NCBI GenBank assembly: GCA_039029355.1
Contig: JBCCGI010000063.1
Location: 1 to 47,134, forward strand
Direction of reading: 5' to 3'
DNA length: 47,134 nt
DNA from: JBCCGI01 sp039029355
Lineage (GTDB): Bacteria; Planctomycetota; UBA1135; GCA-002686595
The notes under the pieces were generated by a model that made no database searches, was not told the origin of the DNA, and saw nothing but the letters and a program-made list of their open reading frames with translations. The position numbers and the translations under genes were made by a program. Below are positions 1 to 7,865 of this stretch, one piece after another (positions within the stretch are counted from its first letter, which is position 1; the number at the start of each line of letters is the position of its first letter).

Positions 1-2
1 AC

Positions 3-257
3 TACTTCGTGAACGGCGTGCGGCGCGGCTTTGCGGAGCACCGCACGGTGCACGACAACCAGGCCTTCGTGCCGCTGGTGCGGGGCCTGCCGTACGGCAG
101 CCAGTACCCGGCGGAGCTGCGTCAGATCCTGGTGGAGAGCGGCATCCTGAACGCCGACTTCACGCCGAACGAGGCGACCGCGACGCGGCTGGGCTGGACG
201 CTGGTCGAGCCCGAGGCGTCGCCGCTGTCGCGCGTGCTGGCGCCGGAGGTGCGCTAG
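3..257 (+). CDS. 3' end of an unknown gene (partial)
   Basis: The reading frame is open from the window edge (first full codon at 3) to TAG at 255-257, giving the last 84 residues of a protein whose start lies outside the window. I recognise no domain. The visible part is soluble-looking, with no membrane segment and no repeat. The stop shares one base with the GTG start of the next gene (257), so the two are almost certainly cotranscribed. Because that neighbour is a secreted IPT-domain protein, this could be part of a secreted or structural protein, but that is only inference from position. Confidence 0.6.
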   Translation, partial: YFVNGVRRGFAEHRTVHDNQAFVPLVRGLPYGSQYPAELRQILVESGILNADFTPNEATATRLGWTLVEPEASPLSRVLAPEVR

Positions 258-1099
258 TGATCCGCGCTCTCGTCGCCGCGTCGGCGCTCGCGTGTGCGGC
301 GTCGGCGCAGGTGGCGAGCTCGCCGGGCTTCACGCTGGACGGCGTGCGGCTGCAGGGCCCTGCCGACCGCGCCGCCTCGCCGGGCTTCTCGGGCTCGATG
401 GGGCAGGAGCAGACGGCGTTCGGCGGCACGCTGAACTCGAGCGGCTTCGAGGCCGAGCTGGGCGCGCTGCGGATCTTCGACCCGCTGGCGGCGGACGGTC
501 CGACGCTGTTCGACGTGAGCCCGAGCCACGGCCCGATCGCCGGCGGCACTCCGCTGACGATCACGGGCCAGCACTTCGACCTCGGAGGGCTGGCGGCGCC
601 GGTGACGGTGACGATCGACGGCGTGCCGCTGTCGAACGTGACGGTGGTGTCCGACTCGACGGTGACCGGCGACGCGCCGGCGGGGACCTTCGGTCCGCAC
701 GACGTCGAGCTGTCGACGTCGCTGGGCGCGAGCGGGCTCGGCGGGGGCTTCGTGCACTCGCCGGGGCTGACGACCTCGCCGATCGCGTGGCGGACGGGCG
801 AGGTGATCCTGCGCAACTACGGCCCGGCGGGTGCGGGGTACCAGACGAACTTCTCGTCGGTGACCACGTTCCTGCCGCTGCCGCCCTTTGGGACGCTGTT
901 GATCGGCCCTGCGCCGCTGGTGCCGGGGATCGAGAGCGCGCTCTATCCGCTGCCCGACGGCGTGGCGGAGGTGCGGGCGCCGGTGCCGGACCTGCCCACG
1001 CTGATGGGCGCCACGCTGCACTTCCAGTCGGTCGCGGTGCTCTCGCTCGCGCCGCTTGAAGTGCAGCTGGTCAACGCCACCAGCACGCTCTTCCAGTAG
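257..1099 (+). CDS. Secreted IPT/TIG-domain protein
   Basis: 280 residues, GTG start overlapping the previous stop by one base. The N-terminus (VIRALVAASALACAASAQ) is a short hydrophobic signal peptide with an AxA-type cleavage site near residue 18. Residues about 80-165 form an IPT/TIG immunoglobulin-like fold: SPSHGPIAGGTPLTITG is the typical opening strand and turn, followed by the VTIDGVPL and VTVVSDSTVTG strands. The last roughly 95 residues look like the C-terminal module shared with four other secreted proteins here (ending LMGATLHFQSVAVLSL, then VNATS). The likely role is extracellular adhesion or structure; no catalytic residues are visible. A perfect inverted repeat follows the stop. 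Confidence 0.75.
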   Translation: MIRALVAASALACAASAQVASSPGFTLDGVRLQGPADRAASPGFSGSMGQEQTAFGGTLNSSGFEAELGALRIFDPLAADGPTLFDVSPSHGPIAGGTPLTITGQHFDLGGLAAPVTVTIDGVPLSNVTVVSDSTVTGDAPAGTFGPHDVELSTSLGASGLGGGFVHSPGLTTSPIAWRTGEVILRNYGPAGAGYQTNFSSVTTFLPLPPFGTLLIGPAPLVPGIESALYPLPDGVAEVRAPVPDLPTLMGATLHFQSVAVLSLAPLEVQLVNATSTLFQ

Positions 1100-1112
1100 C
1101 GCACCGCAAAAG

Positions 1113-1153
1113 GAAGACGGCCTGCCCTCGCGCGGTGAGTGCAGGCCGTCTTC
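1113..1153 (+). terminator. Hairpin, perfect 13-bp stem
   Basis: GAAGACGGCCTGC (1113-1125) is the exact reverse complement of GCAGGCCGTCTTC (1141-1153), with a 15-nt loop. It starts 14 bases after the stop of the IPT protein and is preceded by a short A run (1108-1111). There is no clean T tract after it, so it is a probable but not textbook terminator. Confidence 0.65.
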
Positions 1154-1597
1154 GGATCCCTTCCGGTTTCGGATCCGATTCCCCTAGGTGCCCCGCCTCG
1201 GCAAGAGTCCGCGCGGCGAATCGCCGACGGGGCTGCGCTCCATTCCGCCCGGACTCACGGGACGCAGCCGTTCGGGGGACGGCTGCGGAGACCCGGAGGC
1301 CGCCGGCTGCTGGCGGAATGTGTTTCCGATCATCAAGGTGTGGAGCAGGGTGTGAAACGAGCGCGGTTTCGCCACCCCCAGGAACGGCGTTTCCGACCCT
1401 TGGGATTGAGCGATTCTGTCGATTCGCCGCATCTTGCGGGCGCGTCGGCGCGGCGGTCGCGGCGCGGCGCGGGAATGCCCCAGAGCGAGCCCTGAGCGCC
1501 CCTCGGTGTTCAGGCTGCGTAGAACGATTTGCCGTGGGGCTCGACTCGCCCTAGCACGGGGGAACCGGCCGCAACCCCCAACCCCATCCATCCCCTC
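1154..1597. other. 444-bp intergenic stretch, no gene seen
   Basis: Between the hairpin and the metalloprotease start I find no convincing reading frame; the open frames here are arginine/proline-rich shadows of GC-rich DNA. The middle (about 1320-1440) is less GC-rich than its surroundings and probably carries the promoter of the downstream protease, but I could not pick a convincing -35/-10 pair. Confidence 0.4.
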
Positions 1598-3133
1598 ATG
1601 CAGACCCATCGCATGCCCCTTCTGGGCATGGCTCTGGGCGCCTTCTGCGCTATTCCCCTGGCTCAGCAGACGGTGACGCCCTTTGCCAACCCCGAGGCTC
1701 TGGATCTCACGCAGGCCTCGCTTCAAACCATCGATGTTCCGGCCGATCCCGTCGGTTGGTTCCGCTTCGAGGTCGACCTCGACGGCACGCCCTTCGAGGT
1801 CAGCCTGAACCAGCACTCGCTCCGCAGTCAGGAGTTCCAGCTCCTGGTGCAGGGCGAGGACGGTTCGTTCTCCTCGGTCACTCCGGCGCCGGTGCGGACC
1901 TACCGCGGCGGCCTCTTCGGCGTGCCCGGCAGCACCGTCGCCGCCTCGCTGCGCGAGGACGGGGTGCACGCTCTGGTGCGCCTGAACGACCGCATCTTCG
2001 GCATTCAGCCGGCCCCGGGCGTGCCCGGCCGCCACGCCGTCTACGACGTGGCCGACACCGTCGAGCGCGACGTCTCGTGCGGCGTGCCCGGCTCGGGCCC
2101 CTCGGCCCATGACCTGCGCGCGCACGGCGCCGCTTCCGGTGCGTCGGGAGCGGACGGTGGCGGCAGCGCCAACGAGGTCGTTCAGATCGGCGTCGACAGC
2201 GACAACCAGTTCTACCTCGACCAGGGCAGCAGCGTCCCGGCCTCCCAGGCGGAGATCGAGTCGATCATGAACGCCGTCGAGGCGATCTACGACGACGACG
2301 TCGACGTGGTCTTCGAGCTGACGGTCATCATCATCCGCACCTTCGAGCCCGACCCCTACCTGGGCGACATCTTCGACCGCCTGGACGACCTGATGGGGCT
2401 CTGGAACGACGAGCTCGCGGCCGTGCCGGCCGACATCGCGCACCTGTTCACCGGCCTGGGCGTCGGCTCGGGCGTCATCGGCGTCGCGTACCTCAACGCG
2501 GTGTGCGACGAGGAGTTCAACTACGGCGCCTCCGACGTCGAGTTCACGAGCAACTTCACGACCAAGGTGGGGCTCGTCGCGCACGAGCTCGGGCACAACT
2601 TCGGCGCCAACCACTGCGACAGCACGTCCGACTGCGCGATCATGTGCAGCTTCATCGCGGGCTGCGATCCCGACATCACCTCCTTCGGCACCCAGGCGAA
2701 GAACGAGATCAACGCCTTCACGAGCGGCATCGGCTGCCTGTCGACCCCGGGCGCCTGCGGTCCGGTCTCCTACGGCCTCGCGGCCGGCAACACCACGTCG
2801 CTCGCGGCGAACGGTTCGGCCTCGCCGGGCAGCAATCTGCAGCTCGTCTACGCCAATCCGATCACCGCGCCGTCGACGGCCTTCTCCGGCATCTCGGCCG
2901 GCTCCGACTCGCTGGCCTTCGGGCCCGGGACGGCGCTGATCGATCTCGACGCGGTCGCGGTGATCACGCCCGGCGTGAGCTTCAACGACACGTTCGAGGC
3001 CGAGACCGAGAACGTCGCCATCCCCGACTTCGCGGGGCTGGTCGGCCAGACCTTCTACATCCAGGCCGCCCACGCCTCGGGCGGGGGGCTCACCGAGCTC
3101 TCGAACGGCGTCGCCGTCACCATCTGCCCCTAG
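1598..3133 (+). CDS. Secreted reprolysin-like zinc metalloprotease
   Basis: 511 residues from ATG 1598; an in-frame start at 1529 adds 23 residues that do not look like a signal, whereas 1598 opens MQTHRMPLLGMALGAFCA, a good signal peptide. The catalytic site HELGHNFGANHCD (residues about 329-341) fits the M12/metzincin consensus HExxHxxGxxHD, with three zinc-binding histidines and the catalytic glutamate present. Residues about 30-190 would be a prodomain-like beta region. Residues about 190-385 are the protease, rich in Asp early and with several cysteines near the active site. The last roughly 120 residues are the recurring C-terminal module (LVGQTFYIQAAHASGGGLTE near the end). It is likely an extracellular protein-degrading enzyme; the substrate is unknown. 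Confidence 0.85.
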   Translation: MQTHRMPLLGMALGAFCAIPLAQQTVTPFANPEALDLTQASLQTIDVPADPVGWFRFEVDLDGTPFEVSLNQHSLRSQEFQLLVQGEDGSFSSVTPAPVRTYRGGLFGVPGSTVAASLREDGVHALVRLNDRIFGIQPAPGVPGRHAVYDVADTVERDVSCGVPGSGPSAHDLRAHGAASGASGADGGGSANEVVQIGVDSDNQFYLDQGSSVPASQAEIESIMNAVEAIYDDDVDVVFELTVIIIRTFEPDPYLGDIFDRLDDLMGLWNDELAAVPADIAHLFTGLGVGSGVIGVAYLNAVCDEEFNYGASDVEFTSNFTTKVGLVAHELGHNFGANHCDSTSDCAIMCSFIAGCDPDITSFGTQAKNEINAFTSGIGCLSTPGACGPVSYGLAAGNTTSLAANGSASPGSNLQLVYANPITAPSTAFSGISAGSDSLAFGPGTALIDLDAVAVITPGVSFNDTFEAETENVAIPDFAGLVGQTFYIQAAHASGGGLTELSNGVAVTICP

Positions 3134-3156
3134 GCGGAACCCTCCTACCCACCCTC

Positions 3157-3188
3157 GCCCGGGGGGCGGCCGCGGCCGTCTCCCGGGC
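3157..3188. terminator. Bidirectional hairpin between convergent genes
   Basis: GCCCGGG (3157-3163) pairs with CCCGGGC (3182-3188), and the interior holds a further self-complementary CGGCCGCGGCCG. It sits in the 63-bp gap between the convergent metalloprotease and CotH-like genes, so it could serve both strands. The run of T is weak (TTCGTCGTTT). Confidence 0.5.
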
Positions 3189-3196
3189 TTCGTCGT

Positions 3197-4822
3197 TTAG
3201 AGCAGCTCGATCTGGAGCGGCTCTTCGACGGTCAGGCGCAGCTCGTGCGCGACCACCGCGTCCCCGTTGACGCGCCAGGTGCGCTCCGCGCCGTCCGCCG
3301 TCCGCGCGTGCAGCGTCTGGCCGGCGAAGTAGAAGCCGCGGTAGCGTTCGCCCGCCGGGTGCCCATCGATCACGAGCTCGGCGCTCGCGGGCGCCTCGAC
3401 GCGGCAGCGCAGCGGCTCGCCCAGCTCGAAGGCCTCGGCCAGCTGCCCGCGCACCACGTGGTTGCGGCGCAGCACAAACTCCTTGCGGCCGCGCATCGCG
3501 CCCTCGGCGATGCCGAGCGGGTGCACGTAGGGGCGGTAGGCCTCGAGCAGCGGCAACAGGCGGTCGGGCACGAGCACGTGGTTCATCAGCTCGGTCGCGA
3601 GCGTCAGGAAGCTCTCGCGGTAGGCCGGCTCGTCGCGCAGCAGCCCCAGGAAGAGCATGCCGCGGACCGCCGTGCCGGCGCGGCGCTCGATGATGCCCAG
3701 CGACTCGCGCTCCCACGGCTCCTCGTCCCGGGGGGCGCCCTGGCCCTCGCGGAAGGAGCGGTCCATGTCCCACTGGATCCAGCGCCAGCGCGGCTCGTCG
3801 ACGTTGCGCTCGAGCACCGCGGCGCCCTGCACCCAGTCGTCGTTGGCGGTCCAGGCCGTGACGAAGATCGAGCGCGTGAGGTTGTCGACGTCGACGCGCG
3901 CGCCGACGGCCGCAAGCGTCGCCTCGCCCTCGTCCAGCCGCCGCGCCCAGTGGCGGAGCTCGCCATAGGCGTCCTGGTCCTCGGCGTCGCTGCCGCCGCG
4001 GATGCGGTGGAAGAGGAAGTCATCGTGCCCGAGCCGCAGCGCCCAGCGACGCTTGGTGAGGTGCTCGGCGAGCGAGAACATGCCCTGGCGCTTGCCGTTG
4101 AGCACGAAGACGCCGGGGCGCATGTCGGGCGCCTGCAGGCCCATCGAGCGGCTGATGTCGAACGCGAAGGCGCAGTTCAGCGCCGAGTTGCCGCGCACGA
4201 TCACCCGGTCGCTGGGCGGGCCGGGCAGCAGGCTGTCGGGAAAGAGCGTCGCTCCGAACTCCTCGCGCAGGTACACGCGGAAGCTGCGCCAGGTCACGCC
4301 GCGGCGTGCCTGCACCTTGGGGTCGCGGCTCTTGCCGCCGTGGAGCCGCACGCCGCACTTCGACGAGAACCGCAGCTCCTCGCCTTCGAAGTACGACACG
4401 TGGGCCGGCCGCTCCCAGTCGGTCTTCCAGTTGACCACGATCCCGCGCTCGGGGTCGTGCAGGTGGACCTCGTCGACCGCGAGCGAGATCAGCGGCCAGC
4501 CCGGCACGAGGTAGTCGGCGGCTAGGGGCTCGCTCGGCGCGACCGGGATGCCGGCGGGGTTGGCGCGGTAGCGGCTATCGCGTTCGTGCCCGCGCCAACG
4601 CTCGTGGCGTGGGGGGCGCTCCTCGAGCAGCAGGCCCTGGCCCCGCAGCAGCTGGCCGAGCTCGCCGCGGTCGAGCGAGGGCGACGGTGCGGTGGGATCG
4701 CGCATCGCGCGGCGGATCGGGTCGAACCAGGCGGCCTGCTCCAGGGTCCACCCGAAGGCGCCAAAGCCCAGGAGCGCGGCGGCGATGCGGAGCGTCGCGC
4801 GCGTGCGGGGCGCGGGCGGCAC
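3197..4822 (-). CDS. CotH-family protein kinase-like protein
   Basis: 541 residues, GTG start at 4822, four bases after the DUF4956 stop. Residues 11-31 are a signal or membrane anchor. CotH hallmarks follow: W-x-x-PAHVSYFEG (about 137-147), GVRLHGG (157-163) with a serine/arginine stretch, SFRVYLREEFG (180-190), SLAEHLTKRRW (250-260) and an Asp pair in WDMDRSF (351-357), which corresponds to the metal-binding D-x-D of CotH kinases. In Bacillus, CotH phosphorylates serines of spore-coat proteins; homologues in non-spore-formers, as here, have unknown targets at the cell surface. The operon partners (DUF4956 and VTC polyphosphate polymerase) recur with CotH-like genes in other bacteria. The family call is firm; the substrate is unknown. 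Confidence 0.85.
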   Translation of the reverse strand: MPPAPRTRATLRIAAALLGFGAFGWTLEQAAWFDPIRRAMRDPTAPSPSLDRGELGQLLRGQGLLLEERPPRHERWRGHERDSRYRANPAGIPVAPSEPLAADYLVPGWPLISLAVDEVHLHDPERGIVVNWKTDWERPAHVSYFEGEELRFSSKCGVRLHGGKSRDPKVQARRGVTWRSFRVYLREEFGATLFPDSLLPGPPSDRVIVRGNSALNCAFAFDISRSMGLQAPDMRPGVFVLNGKRQGMFSLAEHLTKRRWALRLGHDDFLFHRIRGGSDAEDQDAYGELRHWARRLDEGEATLAAVGARVDVDNLTRSIFVTAWTANDDWVQGAAVLERNVDEPRWRWIQWDMDRSFREGQGAPRDEEPWERESLGIIERRAGTAVRGMLFLGLLRDEPAYRESFLTLATELMNHVLVPDRLLPLLEAYRPYVHPLGIAEGAMRGRKEFVLRRNHVVRGQLAEAFELGEPLRCRVEAPASAELVIDGHPAGERYRGFYFAGQTLHARTADGAERTWRVNGDAVVAHELRLTVEEPLQIELL

Positions 4823-4826
4823 CCGG

Positions 4827-5531
4827 TCAGGCGGCGCTCTCGCGCTCGACGTAGACGCTGGAGCTGGCCCCGGGAGCGATCCCGCGCAGGTCGCGCTGGA
4901 GCGCCGCGATCCGCGCCGGGTCGAGCCCGACGCAGCGGTAGCCGATCGACGTGCTGGCCTCGCCCTCGGTGACGCTGTCGAGCGTGGCGGCCGGCAGCTC
5001 GCGCTCGAGGTAGCCCAGCAGCTCGTCGGCGCGCTCGCGGTACTCGCCGCTCGGCACCTGCACGACCAGCATGCCGGCGCCGGCCCGTTTGCCCGTCATT
5101 CCGCGCAGGGCGCGCATGGCCAGGAGCGCGACCACCGCGCCGCCCAGCACGAGCGCCAGGAACAGGAAGTTGAAGGTCGCGCACGACAGCGAGGTCGCGA
5201 CCACGAGCATGACGAACGAGATCTCCTCGGGCTCTTTGATCGGCGTCCGGAAGCGCACGATTGACAGCGCGCCGAGCAGGCCCAGCGAAAGCGGCAGCGA
5301 GAACTGGATCGCGATGAAGATCGCGGTGATCGAGAGGCCCAGCAGCGGGAAGGCGCGGTGCACCTCGGTGCCCGCGGCGCGGCTGCGGTAGAAGACGACG
5401 TAGAGGTAGGCGACGAAGAGCGCGCTCAGCAGCGAAATCCCCAGCGCCAACAGGAAGGCCGGTAGCCCGGTCTCCTCCATGCTGCGCACCCCGAAGTCGC
5501 TGATGCTCTTCAGCCACTCCTGCAGGTTCAC
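4827..5531 (-). CDS. DUF4956 membrane protein
   Basis: 234 residues from GTG 5531, whose first bases overlap the stop of the VTC gene by four (GTGA). Three or four hydrophobic helices are seen at about residues 24-47, 62-85, 104-122 and 124-142. The conserved DUF4956 stretch GALSIVRFRTPIKEPEEIS follows the second helix. The C-terminal 90 residues are a soluble alpha/beta domain that probably faces the cytoplasm. A longer in-frame start exists upstream but reads through the VTC gene, so I reject it. No catalytic function is known for the family. Its constant linkage to VTC and CotH suggests a membrane platform or channel for that system, which is inference. Confidence 0.88.
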   Translation of the reverse strand: MNLQEWLKSISDFGVRSMEETGLPAFLLALGISLLSALFVAYLYVVFYRSRAAGTEVHRAFPLLGLSITAIFIAIQFSLPLSLGLLGALSIVRFRTPIKEPEEISFVMLVVATSLSCATFNFLFLALVLGGAVVALLAMRALRGMTGKRAGAGMLVVQVPSGEYRERADELLGYLERELPAATLDSVTEGEASTSIGYRCVGLDPARIAALQRDLRGIAPGASSSVYVERESAA

Positions 5532-6250
5532 GCGACACCTCCGGCGGCGTGGGGGAGCGCGCCGCGGATCCAGTCGAAGCCCGCCGCGAACTTGGAGAAC
5601 GACGCGCGGCGGCAGCCGAGGCGCAGCAGGTCGAAGAGCGCCGGCGGCAGGTCGCGGTGGCCGCCCTTCACCTCGAGCACCGCCTCGGGCAGCGCGAACG
5701 GCCGCGGCGGGGGCAGGCGCAGCGGGTTGGTCCGCTCGACGCGGATGGCGGAGTCGAGGCTGATGCGCGCGCCCGAGCGCGGCTCGACGAAGCGGTGCCG
5801 CGCATAGGTGATCTGAAAGGCGGGCAGCAGGCCCGGCGAAGGCGTGAAGCCCTCGGCGGCGAGCGCGGCGGGGAGGTCGGCGAGCTCCGGCGCGGACAGC
5901 GGCAGGCGCTCCAGCTGGGCGGGGGCGAGCGCGCACGGCAGGCGCAGCTTGCGGCGGCTGGTCCCGATCCTCCGCTTGGCCTCGAGGAACGACCGGCCCA
6001 GCGCCTCACCGCTCGCTTCGTCGCGATACCAGCGCACGCGCACCTTGGCCTTGAGGTAGTCGCTGTTGCGCTTCTCGGCCACGGCCCGCCAGGCGAGGTC
6101 GTCGTAGTAGATGCTGGTCACCACGCCGCGGGCGTGGGGCTCCTCGGGCAGGCAGCGCGCGACCAGGCGCGCGAGCACCTGGGGGACGCGGCGTGCGTCG
6201 AGCGCGAACTTGATCTCGTGCTCGGGGAGGGGGAGCGGCGTGGGCTTCAT
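5528..6250 (-). CDS. VTC-domain polyphosphate polymerase
   Basis: 240 residues forming a single VTC tunnel domain. The diagnostic charged motifs are present in order: HEIKFALDA (11-19), TSIYYDD, KAKVRVRWYRD, FLEAKRR, the RHRF and ISLDSAIRVER strands, and VLEVKG near 195. In yeast Vtc4 these residues line a tunnel that makes inorganic polyphosphate from ATP. There is no SPX domain, as usual in bacterial copies. It is first in the cluster, with four-base overlap into DUF4956. No Shine-Dalgarno is visible before ATG 6250. The domain call is firm; whether the product is polyphosphate or another polymer in this bacterium is untested. Confidence 0.85.
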   Translation of the reverse strand: MKPTPLPLPEHEIKFALDARRVPQVLARLVARCLPEEPHARGVVTSIYYDDLAWRAVAEKRNSDYLKAKVRVRWYRDEASGEALGRSFLEAKRRIGTSRRKLRLPCALAPAQLERLPLSAPELADLPAALAAEGFTPSPGLLPAFQITYARHRFVEPRSGARISLDSAIRVERTNPLRLPPPRPFALPEAVLEVKGGHRDLPPALFDLLRLGCRRASFSKFAAGFDWIRGALPHAAGGVA

Positions 6251-6355
6251 AGGAGGGGTGAGCTGCCCCCAGTCCTCGACAGTTGCTTCAAGATGCCTAA
6301 AGCCGAACGCAAAGGCGAGGGCCGGGCGGCGCGGCCTCCGATTCGGACTGGCCCC

Positions 6356-7699
6356 CTAGGGGCCGGCCAGCGCGTTCAGCTCGGCGGAGAGCGACGCATA
6401 GGCGCCCTGCTCGTCCGTCGACAGCTTGCCCTCCAGGAGATTCGTGGCCTCGTCGGGGTCCAGCCACAGGTCGTAGAGGAGCTCCACGTCGCCGATCGGC
6501 TGGACGAGCTTGTAGCGCGCGTCGCGCACCGCCCGGAAGCCCTCCTCCGGCTCGCCCAGGCCGTTGGGGAAGAACGACTCGGTGTAGACCGTGTCGCGCA
6601 GCGGCGGATGCGCCGGGTCGGCGAGGTAGGGCACCAGGCTGACCGAGTCGAGCGCGTGCCCGGCCGGCAGCGTCGCGGCCAGGTCGATGCCGGCCAGCTC
6701 GGCCGCCGTCGCGAAGAGGTCGGCCACGTGCACGAGCGCTCCGACCTCGCTGCCGATCTCCGCCACCGCCGGCCCCGTGACGAGCAGCGGCACGCGCACG
6801 CCGCCCTCGTAGTGGGTGCCCTTGTGCTGCCACGGCGCGATCGGCGGCACGACCATGTCCTTGGGCGAACCGTTGTCGCCGACGAACACGATGTTGGTGC
6901 GGCTCAGCACCTGGCCGCCGAGGGTCTTGAGCAGCCGGCCGATCTCGGCGTCCATCGCCTCGGCCGCGGCCACGTAGTAGGGGCGCGGGTTCAGGTGCGG
7001 ATCGGCGCTCGAGACGTCGACCTGGAAGAGCTCCTTCGGAGGCACGTGGAGCGGGGTGTGGATCGCGTTGAAGGCGACGTAGGCGACCCAAGGCTCCTGG
7101 GCGCCATCGATCCACTTCAGGGTGGTGTCCACCGTGTCCGTCGTCGCGTAGCGGGGCAGCACGAAGGTGTTGCCGTTCACGGTCTTCGGCCACAGGAAGT
7201 AGGTGTTCGGGGCCTTGATGTTGCCGTCGATCCCGCCGAAGTCGCCCCAGCCCGCGAGGTTGGGGGCGAGCGGGCCGCCCACCGTGGCGTTGCCCAGATG
7301 CCACTTGCCGATCGCCGCGTGCTGGTACGCGCCGCCGGTCCCGAGGTCGAAGAGCTCGGGCAGCGTCACCTCGTCGAGGGGCAGCGCGAAGGCCTCCACA
7401 TCGCCGGTCACCAAGTACGAACCGATGCCGGTGCGGAAGCCGTAGCGGCCGGTCACGATCGACGCGCGCGTCGGCGAGCACCAGGGCGTGGCCCAGGCGT
7501 TGCGGAACAACACGCCGCGCTTGGCGAGCTTGTTGAGGTACGGGGTCTGGGGCACGTCGGCGCCCTCCCCGTAGGAGGCGAGCTGGTCCACGCCGACGTC
7601 GTCGGCGACCAGGATCAGGAGGTTGGGCGGGGCGCTGGGAGCGTCGTCGAGGCCGGTGGAGAGGACGAACGGGAGCAGCAGGAGCGGCGGAACGAGCAT
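6356..7699 (-). CDS. Secreted formylglycine-dependent sulfatase
   Basis: 447 residues from ATG 7699. A longer frame to 7837 exists, but only 7699 begins with a signal peptide (MLVPPLLLLPFVLSTG). NLLILVADDVGVDQL (26-40) supplies the paired metal-binding aspartates D33/D34. CSPTRAS (74-80) is the sulfatase signature CxPxR in which Cys74 would be converted to formylglycine. FVGDNGSP, about two thirds along, is the second metal site. The protein is an alkaline-phosphatase-fold hydrolase of sulfate esters, probably on sulfated polysaccharides, in the periplasm or outside the cell. It is read divergently from the beta-helix protein at 7866; the 166-bp gap would hold both promoters. The substrate cannot be read from sequence. 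Confidence 0.9.
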   Translation of the reverse strand: MLVPPLLLLPFVLSTGLDDAPSAPPNLLILVADDVGVDQLASYGEGADVPQTPYLNKLAKRGVLFRNAWATPWCSPTRASIVTGRYGFRTGIGSYLVTGDVEAFALPLDEVTLPELFDLGTGGAYQHAAIGKWHLGNATVGGPLAPNLAGWGDFGGIDGNIKAPNTYFLWPKTVNGNTFVLPRYATTDTVDTTLKWIDGAQEPWVAYVAFNAIHTPLHVPPKELFQVDVSSADPHLNPRPYYVAAAEAMDAEIGRLLKTLGGQVLSRTNIVFVGDNGSPKDMVVPPIAPWQHKGTHYEGGVRVPLLVTGPAVAEIGSEVGALVHVADLFATAAELAGIDLAATLPAGHALDSVSLVPYLADPAHPPLRDTVYTESFFPNGLGEPEEGFRAVRDARYKLVQPIGDVELLYDLWLDPDEATNLLEGKLSTDEQGAYASLSAELNALAGP

Positions 7700-7865
7700 G
7701 CGGTGGGTGAGAGCGAGGCGCGCGGGCGGGGACGGGCGGGCGGCGCCCCAACCGCGGGGGGAGCGCCTTCCTTCGGAATGTAGCCGAGATCCCGCAATCG
7801 CGCCCTCCGGCGGCGCCGAGGGATCCCCCGATGACAAAACCGGGCTTGGGTTCTAACCTTGCTTC

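Noticed and set aside
1184..3073. A 629-residue minus-strand frame across the metalloprotease
   Set aside because: It lies antisense to a gene with a complete zinc site and has a repetitive DVV/RRD composition.
5549..7783. A 744-residue open frame on the plus strand across the VTC and sulfatase genes
   Set aside because: It is antisense to two well-supported genes, is dominated by Arg/Gly/His, and shows no domain. Such frames are expected in GC-rich DNA.
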